From assembly GCA_026874595.1 (NCBI GenBank), contig CM049314.1, positions 28,901,729 to 28,965,728 of the forward strand: a stretch of 64,000 nucleotides of DNA, read 5' to 3'. Shown in pieces: positions 1 to 12,800 of the stretch. Origin of the DNA: Sipunculus nudus. Lineage: Eukaryota > Annelida > Sipuncula > Golfingiida > Sipunculidae. The position numbers and the translations under genes are program-made. The notes beneath the pieces were generated by a model. That model was not told the DNA's origin, did no database searches, and worked only from the letters and a program-made list of their open reading frames with translations. Each line of letters starts with the position of its first letter. Positions within the stretch are counted from its first letter, which is position 1.

Positions 1-595
1 TGATTTTCTAAGTGTGGTGTTTTCAAGTGTTCATCTGCTTATATGCTTGAATTGGGTATCACCACAGGATTAATTTTCACACATAGGGTCTGTGTGAACT
101 CGAGGATTCCAGGTTAAATTATGTCACCCCAGCATCTCTTTGGTGGTAGACCTTCTAGACCCTCTGTACCACTGCATGACTTTTACCAGTTCATGCATGT
201 ATACACATGAAAACAGATATAAAGGCAATAGGTAAAATCTCAATAGAAACCAGAGATTTACTCTTAATTCCTAGTCCATTGCATACAAAACCTGATGCTC
301 TGAAGGCTTGATACTTGTATAACTTTCTTATTGTATGATATTATTCCTTCATTTGTATTCAGTATACATTGCCAACAACTGGCCTTTGACTTATACTTTT
401 GTGAAAGGTCTGTATTGATGGAAATTCATGAATAATCTTTCATATGATTATTATTTTTTAATCATGAATTTTTTATATATATCATCAACTTTATTTTTTA
501 TTTCCTCTTTCTAGTCTTAAATTATGCATAATCTCTTCACTCTCTGCACTCTTTTTATCATAATATTATACGGTATTTATTATGATCATTGTCAG
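1..595. other. Intron upstream of K1 (partial)
   Basis: AT-rich sequence ending in a TTGTCAG acceptor. No linker-type exon, promoter or repeat was recognised here, so the exon before kringle 1 lies outside the window. Confidence 0.7.
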
Positions 596-850
596 ATTGC
601 AAGTTCACAAAGCGAGGGACAGCATACATGGGTAAGACTACACAGACCAAGACTGGTAAGACGTGCCAGCGATGGGATACTCAGAGCCCCCATTCTCACT
701 CATACTACAATGATGCCATGTTTCCTGATAACACCCAAGCAGATGCTGGAAATTACTGTCGAAACCCAGATGCTTTAGAAGACGGTGGCCCTTGGTGCTT
801 CACGACAGATCCTAACACTAGATGGGAATATTGTGATATACCTGATTGTG
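596..850 (+). CDS. Kringle exon K1 (cassette position 1)
   Basis: A 255-bp phase 1-1 exon with six cysteines in kringle spacing. It opens [13 protein letters not shown], has CQRW, then [15 protein letters not shown] and RWEYC. The donor GTGAGT follows at 851. It shares the NPDALE-acid-GGPWCF signature with K7, one six-kringle cassette downstream. The acidic pair around NPDxxE could form the anionic part of a lysine-binding site, and the aromatic W residues are present. It is the first coding exon visible. Confidence 0.96.
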
Positions 851-3800
851 GTGAGTGCTGGAACCAGATGGGAGGGTTTCATGGTTGTGTTTGAAGAATT
901 GGAAGTATGTGCACAAAAGGGATCCTACTAAATATTGTTGAGATATAGAATGTCTTACGCATGTGTGAAGGGGTTCCCACACCCTGAAAAAGCCATGAAA
1001 TTTTAAAGTTTAAAATTCAGTACTGCATAAGATGGGAATTTAATAAAATTATGAACAAGGCATTAAGTTTTATTACGAAAACATAATTGTGAGCTGTTTC
1101 TGTATTAATGAGAATTTTCTCTGTTAAAGTTTATACGCCAGAGTAAGCCAACCGAAAATTTTCCCTTATTGGGCCTATTATCGCCTATCCCGCCTCGTTC
1201 CCGTGTATCTAGGTCACACTTCCGTTACCCATAATCACATTTTCTTCTGGCGTTCGCCATGATGGACGTGTGATCCCGCTCTGCGAGATTCGTCCACTGT
1301 TGGGTTTGTACTAATGAGTTTGCCAACTGAACTGTAAGTTGTCTTCTTTTTTCCCTTGCCCGCCTCCGCTCGAGAAATGACTCTCTAGCTCCGGTCGGCG
1401 CTCGGCTCAGCGCCCATTTCCCGCGTGGGCGGGTTTCCCCTCACCGCGGTTAATTCTCAGCACCCTACAGTTCGGGTTCCGTCTTACGTTTAGCACATTC
1501 CGCCTCCATCCAATCCGGCAAAACGCCTCGCTTGGCGGAGGCCATTCAATCTATGTTCGACCACCAGGCAATTTTCGAGGTTTTCCCGTCCACCGTCGGG
1601 TTTTACTCTCGCCTTTCCTTGTTCCCGAACCGCATGGCGGTTGGCGCCCGATCCTAGACCTGAGGCGCCTCAATTCGTTCCTCAGTCCGCCCCGTGTCGG
1701 ACGTTCATTATCCATGCTGTGGTCCGCCTTGTTCGGCGGATGGATTGGGCGTTTTAAAAATGGCCCTTACGGAAGCCTAATTTCACGTTTCCATTCCGGG
1801 TCCCTCCGTTCGGGATCCACGTGGCCCCCGGATTTTACCATACTTGTTCACACGGTCCCGAGTTATCTCCGTTCACAAGGCCTTTCTGTGCTCCCTTATC
1901 TGGACGATGGCTGGTCCATGCGGCCGATCGCTCCCTCTTCCTGTCGCATCGCTCCCGGGTTCTCATCTTACTTCGGGACCTTGGCTTTCTGGTCAATGTG
2001 GAGATATCTCTTCTCCCATCCCACCCAGTCCTTCCAGATTCTGGGTGTCCCGCTCGATTTTGCGTCCGGCATGGCGTCGCTCCCGTGCGCTCTTGTTCTC
2101 AAGCTCCGCTGGCATATTCGTTCTTTTCTCACGCGGCGCCATGTAGACTCGCGCCCTGCGGCTTCTCTCCAAGGTGCTCTCAACTGGGCCGTGTCCTTAT
2201 CCCGTTCGGCCGCCTGTACCTCCGTCTGATTCAGTCTATCCTGCACCGTCCCGGCCTTCTCCGTTTAACCTCGGTTAGTACTCCGTTTCGGCTCACCTGG
2301 CGGTCCCTTCGTTCCTGGATGGACCTTTCCTTTCTCCTGCGCGGCGTTCCTTTTTCCATGGATGTCAATTGCACCATCTATACCGATGCGTCTCTCCTCG
2401 GTTGAGGGGCCCATCTTGCCGATCTTCGCGCTTCGGGGATATGGTCCCCGTCGGCCCGTCTGCTCCATATCAATATCCTCGAACTGTGTGCCGTCCGTCG
2501 CGCGATCTCCCACTGGTCTCCCCGCTTGATCGGATGTCACATTCTCGTCAGGACCGACATTACCACGGTGGTGGCATATATCAACAGGCAGGACGGTACT
2601 CGCTCTCCCTCGCTCCTGCCGGTGACTTACCTTTGGTTTGATCTATGCATCTCTCTCCGGGCGGCGGTTCGTGCATCCCATCTTTGGGCTTGTCGACCAT
2701 CCTCGTGGCCGCACTTTCCCGTCATCCGGGGTCTCCTCCTTCCCTGCCGCTTCTTCTGCTCCCGGTTGTTCGGAGTGTTTTTGCTCGCCTTGGGCGGTCG
2801 GACTTCGATCTGTTCGATTTTCCCTCCCCCCCCCCCCCCGTGCTCGTACCTTCCGTGCCGCGTCTCCGTCACCCTCGCGGCCGTCTCCCCGACACGCCGC
2901 CGTCCGGGTGGTCTCACCGGTTCTCTTTACGTTCCGGCGCCTCATCTCATCCGTCGGGTCCTTCTCTGCTTGTCCCGCGCGGACCGGACTACCCTTTTTC
3001 TCATACTCCTGTTCAACCTGCGGCTCCCTGGTTCCTCTGCTCGCTTCTCTCTCGCCTCCGCTTCTACTACCGCTCCGCCTCGCGCTCCCGTCGTTCCCCT
3101 CGAGCGCGTCGCCCATTTTGGTCGTGCCCTCTCTGCGCATGCGTGCTCTCCTCGGACACCTCAAGGCTCAGGGCATTTCAAGTCCGGCTGCATCTCCTTG
3201 CCTCGGCTCCCCGGCGCCGTTCTTCGGACCACATCTATGACTCCCGGTGTCGTCTCTTCACCGAGTGGACGTCTTCCCGGGGAATCTCACCTTAGAGCCG
3301 TCGCTTGCGGCTGGTTTGGTTTTTCGTGTTCGTACTGCAGGATAAACATTTATCCTATCCCTCTCTGCGTGGCTCTTGTGCCGCCCTGCTGTCGGTGCTA
3401 CGTCCGCTGGGGGTTCATGCCCGTGCGTCTCGTCCTCGGTATGTTGCGCCTTCCTGGCGCCTGGACGTCGTCTTACGTCCCCTCCGGGAAACCCCTTATG
3501 AGCCGTTGCGTTCGGCCCATCTTCTACCTTTATCTCGGAAAACGGTTTTCCTCCTCGCTCTTGCCTCGGCCGATCGCCGTTCTGTGCTTCCTGCCCTCGT
3601 GGCTGATTCGTAATTCACGCAAATTGCGGCCGCCGGTTCGTCGGCCACCCTACTTTTTCCTCCGGATTTTTCTCGAAAGAACCATCATTTCGATGGTCCT
3701 CCGTCTGCTTGGCACGTTCCGGCCCTCCCGAACGGTCAGTACCGTGCTGGGGCTACCAATTGCCCGGTTCGTGCGTCACGTTCTTATCTTCAAGCTCCTC

Positions 3801-6800
3801 CGTCTTTACGGGGGGGGGGGGGGGGGGGGGGGGGCAAGAAGTTGTTTATTTCCCCAAAAGTCACAACTTCCAATAAGGAGATTAGTCCTATCCCCATTAG
3901 TGCGTGGCTCAAGCTACTATCGTCGCCGCATATGAATCAGCTTCTCCATTTACCTTAGACCAACTTCACCTCAAGGCTCATGACATTCGTGCTCTTTCGC
4001 CTTCCTTGGGCCATTTCTCCGGGTTTTCACCCAATCAATTGGTCCAGAAGGGATACTGGAAATCCCCATCTACTTTCACACGCTTCTCTCTTAAGCATGT
4101 TCAGCTACAGGCTTAGGGCCTTCCTCCCTAGGCCCTGTGATCGCGTCGGGGGAGGTCCTCCAATTTTCCCGGCCATCTTATTCCTCTCCGTCTGTTCCAC
4201 CGCCGATGTCGTCTGATGCTCCATCCCAGCACTGAGTTTCTCCTCGTTCCTGCGTTACAGGTAGGTGCTCCCTCCCCAAGGCTTGTCTGTTCTTTTCTCA
4301 TTAATACAGAAACAGCTCACAATTATGTTTACGTAATAAAACCCCCCCATTCCCTCCCTGTGAATGGTGGTTTTGTTAGTAAACTGTTGTGAGCTTTTCT
4401 GTATTACAAACATCGCTCCCTCCAAGTCCTCTTCCTTCCGCCTTCGAAAATGTGATTATGGGTAACGGAAGTGTGACCTAGATACACGGGAACGAGGCGG
4501 GATAGGCGATAATAGGCCCAATAAGGGAAAATTTTCGGTTGGCTTACTCTGGCGTATAAACTTTAACAGAGAAAATTCTCATTAATACAGAAAAGCTCAC
4601 AACAGTTTACTAACAAAACCACCATTCACAGGGAGGGAATGGGGGGGTTTTATTTGCAAGCTGTCTATAAATATCTCCAATATGTGTTCTCTCTCCCTGC
4701 AGATAAATAAGTAATTATTTTAGGAATAATAACAACCAGAGTTTGCACTGATATACCCAAACTCATGGGGGGAAAGTCATTTGTTATAGGTCATGAAAAT
4801 CTGATTTAAGGCAGTTCAGAAACTCTGCGTGAAAAGTTGTGGGTTTGATTGTATGGTTTGCTATTTGGTGTTTCTCACTAGATCACTATGACATATAAGC
4901 AGGCACTTGAGGGTATTATTTATTCAGCCACACACCCATGCAGTTAATCAAACAAAGAGCTGGCAGTGCCCAAATTAACTGTCAATCATTCCAGGCAGAA
5001 ATGTAAGCAGAGTCCAAGATTGCCTGGGTGAGAATATTAATATGTACTAGTTAGTTATTATAATGCATTAAAGCTTCTCAAGGGGCACTGCCAGGTAAAA
5101 TCAAACACCAAGTGATACAATTATAATTATAAACATAACACATAGTGCTGGGGGGGACCAAAAAATTCCATCCCAGCATAAACACAAAGGCATAGAATTC
5201 AAGCATTGAATATGTAAATGTGGTGCAAATGGAGCTTAAAAAGAAAAAGAACCATAGCTGAGGTATCATTATTTTACAACTAAAAGAACCCAAGTTAACA
5301 AGCATACAAAAACAATTTGACAAAGGGTGGAGGATAGGGAGGTGGTGGAAAAAGTAAAATTTATAGCGAGTGCAAGAGAAAAGACCGATTATCCGACTAC
5401 AAATTTTGTTTGAGATATTTTATTGAATATGCACATATGGTACAGACATCAATGGGATTAAGTGCAAGCTACTTAAAGCTTATCTTGACTCTCTCCCTAA
5501 TATTTCTAGTATAAAATATAAAATATAAAATATAAAACGATGGCAGTATTCAGTGTTATGGTAGGGGTTGTGTTTGTAGTGGATGTTTGGTAAGTGGAAG
5601 TGTTATAGTTGTATGTCTGTGTTTTGGAGGTGTTGTGGGAGATTTTTATGTTTTGAACCGGTTTGTGTTTTCTAAGTATGAACATACAGATGTAAAGATT
5701 TCTTCATTTCTGGTGTTGCCAGTTTGCATATGCGCTACCATAGAGGAGTTCTTCTACAGATATATCTTTGGGGAGATATTTATTTCTAGAATTGACATGG
5801 AGTTGGCATTGCAGCAGATAATGTCATAATAATGACTACAAATTCTGCGCATGCGCAGTGGAGAACTAACAATGTGTGATAAATTGATAACCAACTAGAT
5901 TCCCTTTCCTCTCCACCTTCAGTATATGAAAGATCACTAAATATGCAAGTTATACATGAGAAACCTTGAATGCATGTGTGGTGCTAAATAAATACTTCAA
6001 TGGTCCTTTGACCCTGAAAGGTCATGTTTACTAGTATCCTCTATCAAAGTTCATTCTTGGGCCTACTGGTTCGAAATCTGCCTTCTGGGGACCAAATCTC
6101 ACCACCTGTAACAGTAAAGACATTTATACAGGAGGTGTGGTTGTATGATTTGATGGGTAATTGTATTAAAAGGCATCATGCCAGAAATTTTATTTTATTG
6201 ATTTCCCTTAAAATATTTGTAATATGTGATGCAACACTTTCACAAAACATATGATGCAACATTTTAACAAAACATTATCAAAGGCTCCAACAGGAATCGA
6301 AACAATTTTGAGTGTTCTGACAAGAATCCATATTGAATTTTATTAGAATCTTCCTTAACTGGAACAGCAAACTGCACTATGTTGTAGATTATCAAACTTG
6401 AAGATAATGACAGTCTATCTCGCTATACCAACATGAGTCAACATTATGAATATATAAATAAATTGATATTACTACTTTATTATATTACTACATTTTGGTC
6501 AGGCATGGTTATTTAGATAAATCTTACAGTAATTCTTGTCATGAAAATTCTTTTACAGCTCTACTTGTCATGAAAATATCAATATTTTATATATATTCCT
6601 TAGCCATTAGTGTTTTATTGCTTTTGATATTCAGACTTTATTTTATCAATAACCAATATATAACATGTTTTTCTGATGGCAACTCCTAAATATTATTCTT
6701 CCTTTTTTCTCAGATTGTCGCACTACGTCAGGTGGGCATGATTACATGGGGACTAAGGCTGTCACTAAAAACAACAAAGTATGTCAGCGATGGGACGCAT

Positions 6801-9800
6801 TTACTCCTCACTTCCACACCTACACCCAGCCCATGGACTACCCTGACAGATCAATCTCAGACGCCCGGAACTACTGCCGTAACCCTGATGAGGGATACTT
6901 TTCTGGTCCATGGTGCTACACCATGGATCCTAACATTCGATGGGAGGACTGTGATATTGGATACTGTGGTTAGTATAATTCTCTTTTTATGCCCCCCGCC
7001 ACAAAGTGGCCTGGGCATATAGTTTTACCCATGTCCGTCCTTCCGTCATTCCGTCATTCCGTCATTCCGAAATCAAACAGTTGTACGGACTTTTTTTCGC
7101 AATGCTTGCAGATATTGGCCTGATTTTTGGTGTGTGGGCAGATAATGTCCAGTTACAGATCGAGTTCGCGTTTCTTCCCTGTTGACCTACTTTTGCCGTT
7201 TTACAGCTCCAAAACTTAGAAAATTTCATGAAAAATAGAAATTTTCATGACAAATACACATGTACTGACTTTTTTTCGCAATGCCTGCAGATATTGGCCT
7301 GATTTTTGGTGTGTGGGCAGATACCAACCAGTTACAGATCGAGTTTGCCTTTCGTCCCGGTTGACCTACTTTTGACCGTTTTACGGCTCCTAAACTTAGA
7401 AAAATTCATAAAAAGTAGAAATTTTCATGACAAATACACATGTACAGCCGTTTTTAGCCCTCAGCTCATAGGCTGATGGGCTATTGTTGTCACCCAAGCT
7501 GTCCATCTGTCTGTCCGTTGTCTGTCCGTCCGTCCGTTCCGCATCTGTTAACTTTTACCTTGTGAGCGGGATATCTCCAAAAGGATTCACCGTTGGAATT
7601 TTATTTCATCAGTGAAGATGTATATCGATAAAATCTTGGTCAAGTTCGAAGATGGGTGACCTTGACCCATTTTTCTACATTTCTACATCAGGAACCATGG
7701 TGTGGATTTTCACAAAACTTACTTTGATCATTGGGACTGATGGTCTGTATGTGCTGCGCAATTTTGGTGGTGCCACCTGCAATTTCTGATTTTTTAATGA
7801 AATATTATTGGATTTTTTCAATTTTGGCCTTTTGTGCAGGATATCTCCAAAGGTATTCAACACAGGAACTTCATTTCTTCAGTGCCATTGCATTATATTT
7901 ACAAAATCTTGGTCAAGTTCAAAGATGGGTGATCTTGACCTACTTTTCAAGGTTACAGAGCTTATCATAGAAAAAAACTTAGGAGCTTATTTCTCAGGAA
8001 GCATTTGGTGGATTTTTATGAAACATGGTATATACCTCTCCAATTTAAATTTATAAATGATTATCAACTTTTGCTAATATTCTAGTTTTGCAATGCAATG
8101 CTTACAGATACTGGCCTAATGTTTGGTCTGTGGGCGCATAATGACCACTTACAGATCGAGTTCGCGTTTCATCCCAGGTAACCTATTTTTTACTATATGA
8201 CAGATCCTGAACATAGAAAATTTCATGAAAGACAGAAATTTTCATGAAAAATGCATATATATGGACTTTTTTTCACAATGCCTGCATATACTGGCCTGAT
8301 TTTGGTGTGTTGCTTGATAATGACCCTTTACAGATCGAGTTTGCATTTTGCCCTTGTTGACCTACTTTTGACCATACAACACCTCCTGAACTTAAAAAAT
8401 TTTACAAAATTTAAAAAATGTTTCTAATATGCCCCAGGCGGGGGCATTCGTGTCGTTCCGACACATCTAGTGTATTTGTGATTTACCAATTACTATTTGC
8501 AATTTTTGCCTTGTTTAATAAGCAGTGCAACCCTGAGCCTTGGTGTAGGTGCCATTGATGAACACTTCAAAATAAAAGCTATAGCTTATGACATACCCGG
8601 TTTTCAAATGTATATGCTTTGTAATCCTTATTCTGTCCAATGTCATCTTCATTGTAATCTTTTCTGAAACTACACTCCCAAAATGTTACTGCTTAAGAGC
8701 ATTCAGTGGCAATCCTTTAAATATTGTATGTTGCATTTAGATATTGCTCTTTGCACCGAATTCATCAATGTTCATTCCACTGATGTCAGTGCGGGACACA
8801 CATAAAAGGTCAACTCCCTAAATTTTCATTTGTATTCAACTAAATAATCGCTTATGGTTTATAAACAGCACAATTAGACCTTTTCTATGTTCATTTTCTT
8901 GTAATGAGAACAAATAATAAGAGAGCCCTAGCTTATAGAGCATATGCATTCATAATTGCTTGATATTTTTTGGATATTGTTGTAACTCAGCGTTTCCTAA
9001 CTTAACAGTCCACCTCTTTTTCAAATTTAGTTTCATTGAATTTTATTCAAAGATGAAAAGTATTCTTGTACACAAGGAAAAGAAAGATGTACAAACAGAC
9101 AAAAATTAATCCTATGACATTACTGTTCAGGACCAACCCAACTTTCTCCCAGCACACACCTCTCCAGAAGTTTGCATAGGAATTACATTATAAAGTAATA
9201 AAGTTGTCACATAGGCACAGATAAATATGAATGAAAAAAAAACAACTTTGTAATTCATCTTTATTTTAGCTGATGCTATTTGGTTGACATGCTGTTTAAT
9301 ATTCAGAATGTAAGAATGATGTTGCTGGCCTGGACTACAGAGGTATGACTGCAACCACTGTGAGTGGTAAGAGCTGCCAGCGCTGGGACAGTCAGACGCC
9401 CCACCAGCACACGTACACAGATAACTCCATGTATCCTGATGGCTCAGCCTCTGCAGCTAACAACTTCTGTCGTAACCCAGACGATAACGAACCCGCAGGT
9501 CCGTGGTGCTACACGACTGATCCTAACACGCGCTGGGAATACTGTACTGTACCGTTGTGTGGTGAGTACGTGTAATCATATATCATAGGCCTAGCTGTCA
9601 TTTGTGTGGACCCTTAGAAACAGTTATCGATTCTTTACCAACGATTCAGTTCCAAATTCAATTTTTACTTAAATAGTAAATTTCTGACTTTTTTAAGAAT
9701 AAGAGCGAATTCACAAAACAAGTTAGTAAATTTCAGCGAATAAAAGATCAGTGTAGTTCTCCTTCTGTTAGTTGCCGCTGTATATCTATGTGAGAGGAGT

Positions 9801-12800
9801 AGTCCACCTGTGAATGTTTAAAGTAGATTTGGGGCACATGCACGATAAAGGTCTTGCACATTGCCAACTGCTCTTTGAAATTTAAGAGCTCATAGAAGAC
9901 TTCAGGATGGTACATGCAAACAAAATAATAATCAGATTGAATTGATTAAGAGTTTAATAGTAGATTATACTTTAATTGAATTTAATTGATGGTTTGCAGT
10001 TCAATGGATTGATTCAGTGCAATGTTACACCCCTAAGGCAAAAAAAAAAATAAGATGGGGCACTTTTTTCATAAATCATTGTTGGTGGGCATTTTTTTTA
10101 TTTTTAATTTTTTTGTATGTTTCAATAAAAAATATCAAATGATAAAAAAAGCATGATAACAGCAGATTTTTTTGCTAAATAAGTAAAAGCAATATATAAC
10201 AAAGAAACTTGTATGATTGTATGATTTTATCTTCTTGAAACAGCGGCTTGAGCTCAAAATCAGTAACTTTCCATTGAAAATAAAAATAAAAATTGTTTAT
10301 GATGTGGGGTTTAAAACTGACGCTGGCAGTGCCTGAGAACCATACCTTTTGTTTTTTTGCCTCACATATAAACTACTGATTTTTTCACTTTACTTTATAT
10401 ATCTTACAAAACATAATCTATTTCATGCATTAATCATTAGTTTTCATCTCAATTTTAAGTGTGAGGAATTTATTGTTTTCAGTATATATAAGGACTCTTT
10501 TTATAAATGTTTTAGGCATTAATTAGAAGTAAAAGCAAACGGGACTGTTTATTAAAAAATTGTTGTTATATTTTCTTACAAATATGACTTTTCTGTTTAT
10601 ATGTTGATAATTAAATCGATCAAGCCTAAGTGTAGCATGAACCAGGTAATTGGATACTGATTACTATACCCTGATTTCCAAATGAATTATCTGTAAATGA
10701 GTTGCAAATTTGACCAAAATACAGGGATTCTTCCCTTTTAATAAAAAAATGTCATATTTTTTATGTTCAGAATACCACATAAGGACAACTACAACAGTGA
10801 CTCAGCCATCCACTACACCTTTCACTGGCCCGACGCCTCCACCAGCAGCAGCGACACAGACACCTGGTACAACCAAACAGGGTATGATACTTATAAATTG
10901 ACCATAGTATTAGTTAATTTTTATTAAAGCCAGCTATTCATCAACCTTATTTATAGAATTAACATGAATTCTTGCTTACCTTGCTTACACATTAATGAAC
11001 TGTATGTTAAATTCCTCGTCAGAAATGTCTTTCAGTTCTTCAAGTGCCTTTGTGATGGAGGCGTGGCTTGTTTACTTAATACTGTTAGTAAACATTTTGC
11101 ATACACCAATGCTGACAAACAGAAAAAAATACATGTAACCTAATTAGGTTGGTTCCATATCTGAGGAAGTTAAAAGTCAAAGGTTTGCAAAACTCAGGTT
11201 CATCTTACTTTCTGCCAGACTTCCATGTTGAATGTGTTTAGATTATTTTTCCGGACCCCTATATGTTATAAACATTTGAATATTTACAAAGCAAACAGCC
11301 TGCATGTGGTGGGATTGACATCTTCTGGCCTTTATTATAACCGGTTCAAGGGATTATCTTAAGTTAACATGGGTCAGAATCTGAATAGGCCTCTTTAACA
11401 TTTAACAATAATGAAACCTGACACATATTATAATAATATTTTTCTTCATTTATTATTCCCGTTTTTTAGCTGACTTTGTTTACAAGTCCTTGATACACAC
11501 CTGGGTTCTTTTTAGCAGCTTGATCGCTCGGCAAATACAAGAACACAAGACATTTAGACAGCAGTGTTTCAATCTGTGTCAACTGCTCTTTCAATGGTTA
11601 TCCACTTGGTGGCAGCATTATATGAGTTCATGATATCAAATAGGTGGCAGCACCTATTCATATCCTCACAGTCCTGGGTCTGGCACCTCAGTTTTATTCA
11701 GTTTTGTCACACAACCAGCTCAAGTAAACAATAACGAAACAGTTAAACTGTGCTTTAATAAGACTGGTAATTAATCCTATTGTCCTAGTTCACACCGTGC
11801 AGGCCTGTACACAGTGGGATGTTGAGTGGTGTCAACTGGCCAGGTCTGGTGTTTTATTCAGTCAGTGTCTTTTCGTCAAGCTGGACAGATGAATTTTTTG
11901 GCTCCTGGTTTTTGCAGTCTATCTGTTTTACAAATTGGGCAACCATTTTGAATTTGAATCATGGTGTGTTGGAAACAAACTCTGAGAGGAAACGGAGTAA
12001 ACTGAACATGGAAGCTTTCCACCCCAGGAAGAGTCTAGGAACATTAACGATGGAAGATTAGCTAATTATAACTTGTAAAACAGAATGAATAAATGTGATT
12101 TATACACAGTGTAGAGTTTATATAATTTGTTTTGAAGAATCCACCTACTTTTGTAGTGATCAGCTCATATTGTTTGTATTTGCAGATTGTCGTTTTACTG
12201 TGAAGGGGACATCATTTCGCGGGACAACATCAACCACTTTGGGAAACAAGAACTGCCAGCGATGGGACTCTCAGACGCCACACGCTCACACATACACAAA
12301 CCCCAGCATGTACCCTGACTCCTCAATATCAGAGGCTGCCAACTACTGCAGGAATCCTGATGAACTAGAGCCGCTAGGACCTTGGTGCTACACTACCGAT
12401 CCGAACATCAGGTGGCAGTACTGCGATATCCCACTGTGTGGTAAGTTGGGCTGGCACCATTTATCCATTTATCAATAAACATATGGTTCCACTTAATTTA
12501 AACCTGATTAACTTAAATCTTAGATAAACTTAAGTCACTTAACATTGCCTATATCTGTATAAAACACACAAATTTTATTTAAACAGTTATAATCAAAACT
12601 TTTAGATATTTGAATCTACAATTTGTGACAATTTGGACTAAGCTATGGCTAATTGAAACTCGCTTTAAGCTTTTTATTCTCTGTATATGTATATGTGGTG
12701 ATATGGTAATATTCTTTTTAGTTGTAACTCATAACTGCCATACAGTCAGAGGGAGATTCTCTTAGTGCCAGTTTGTCAGGTTTAACATGTATAACATAGT

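Larger units (their letters stand above)
1067..4654 (+). mobile_element. DIRS1-like tyrosine-recombinase retrotransposon, degraded ORFs
   Basis: An inverted repeat pairs 1067-1244 with 4446-4654. Between ORFs and right repeat, 4296-4406 holds the reverse complements of the left and right outer ends placed side by side, which is the internal complementary region that defines DIRS1 elements. The interior has recognisable RT, RNase H and tyrosine-recombinase segments, but they are spread over several frames with stops. No target-site duplication is evident, as expected for DIRS. At about 3.6 kb it is shorter than autonomous DIRS elements (usually about 5-6 kb). GC content is far above the surrounding intron. 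It sits in the K1-K2 intron in the gene's sense orientation. Confidence 0.88.

Noticed and set aside
1714-3935. Several overlapping ORFs up to 469 codons in GC-rich sequence
   Set aside because: They are frames through the frameshifted DIRS-like element; the recognisable RT, RNase H and recombinase pieces lie in different frames, so no host gene is called.
7675-8056. ORFs in Helitron-like copy A and equivalents in copies B and C
   Set aside because: They track tandem monomers of a noncoding repeat and are not conserved in frame between copies.
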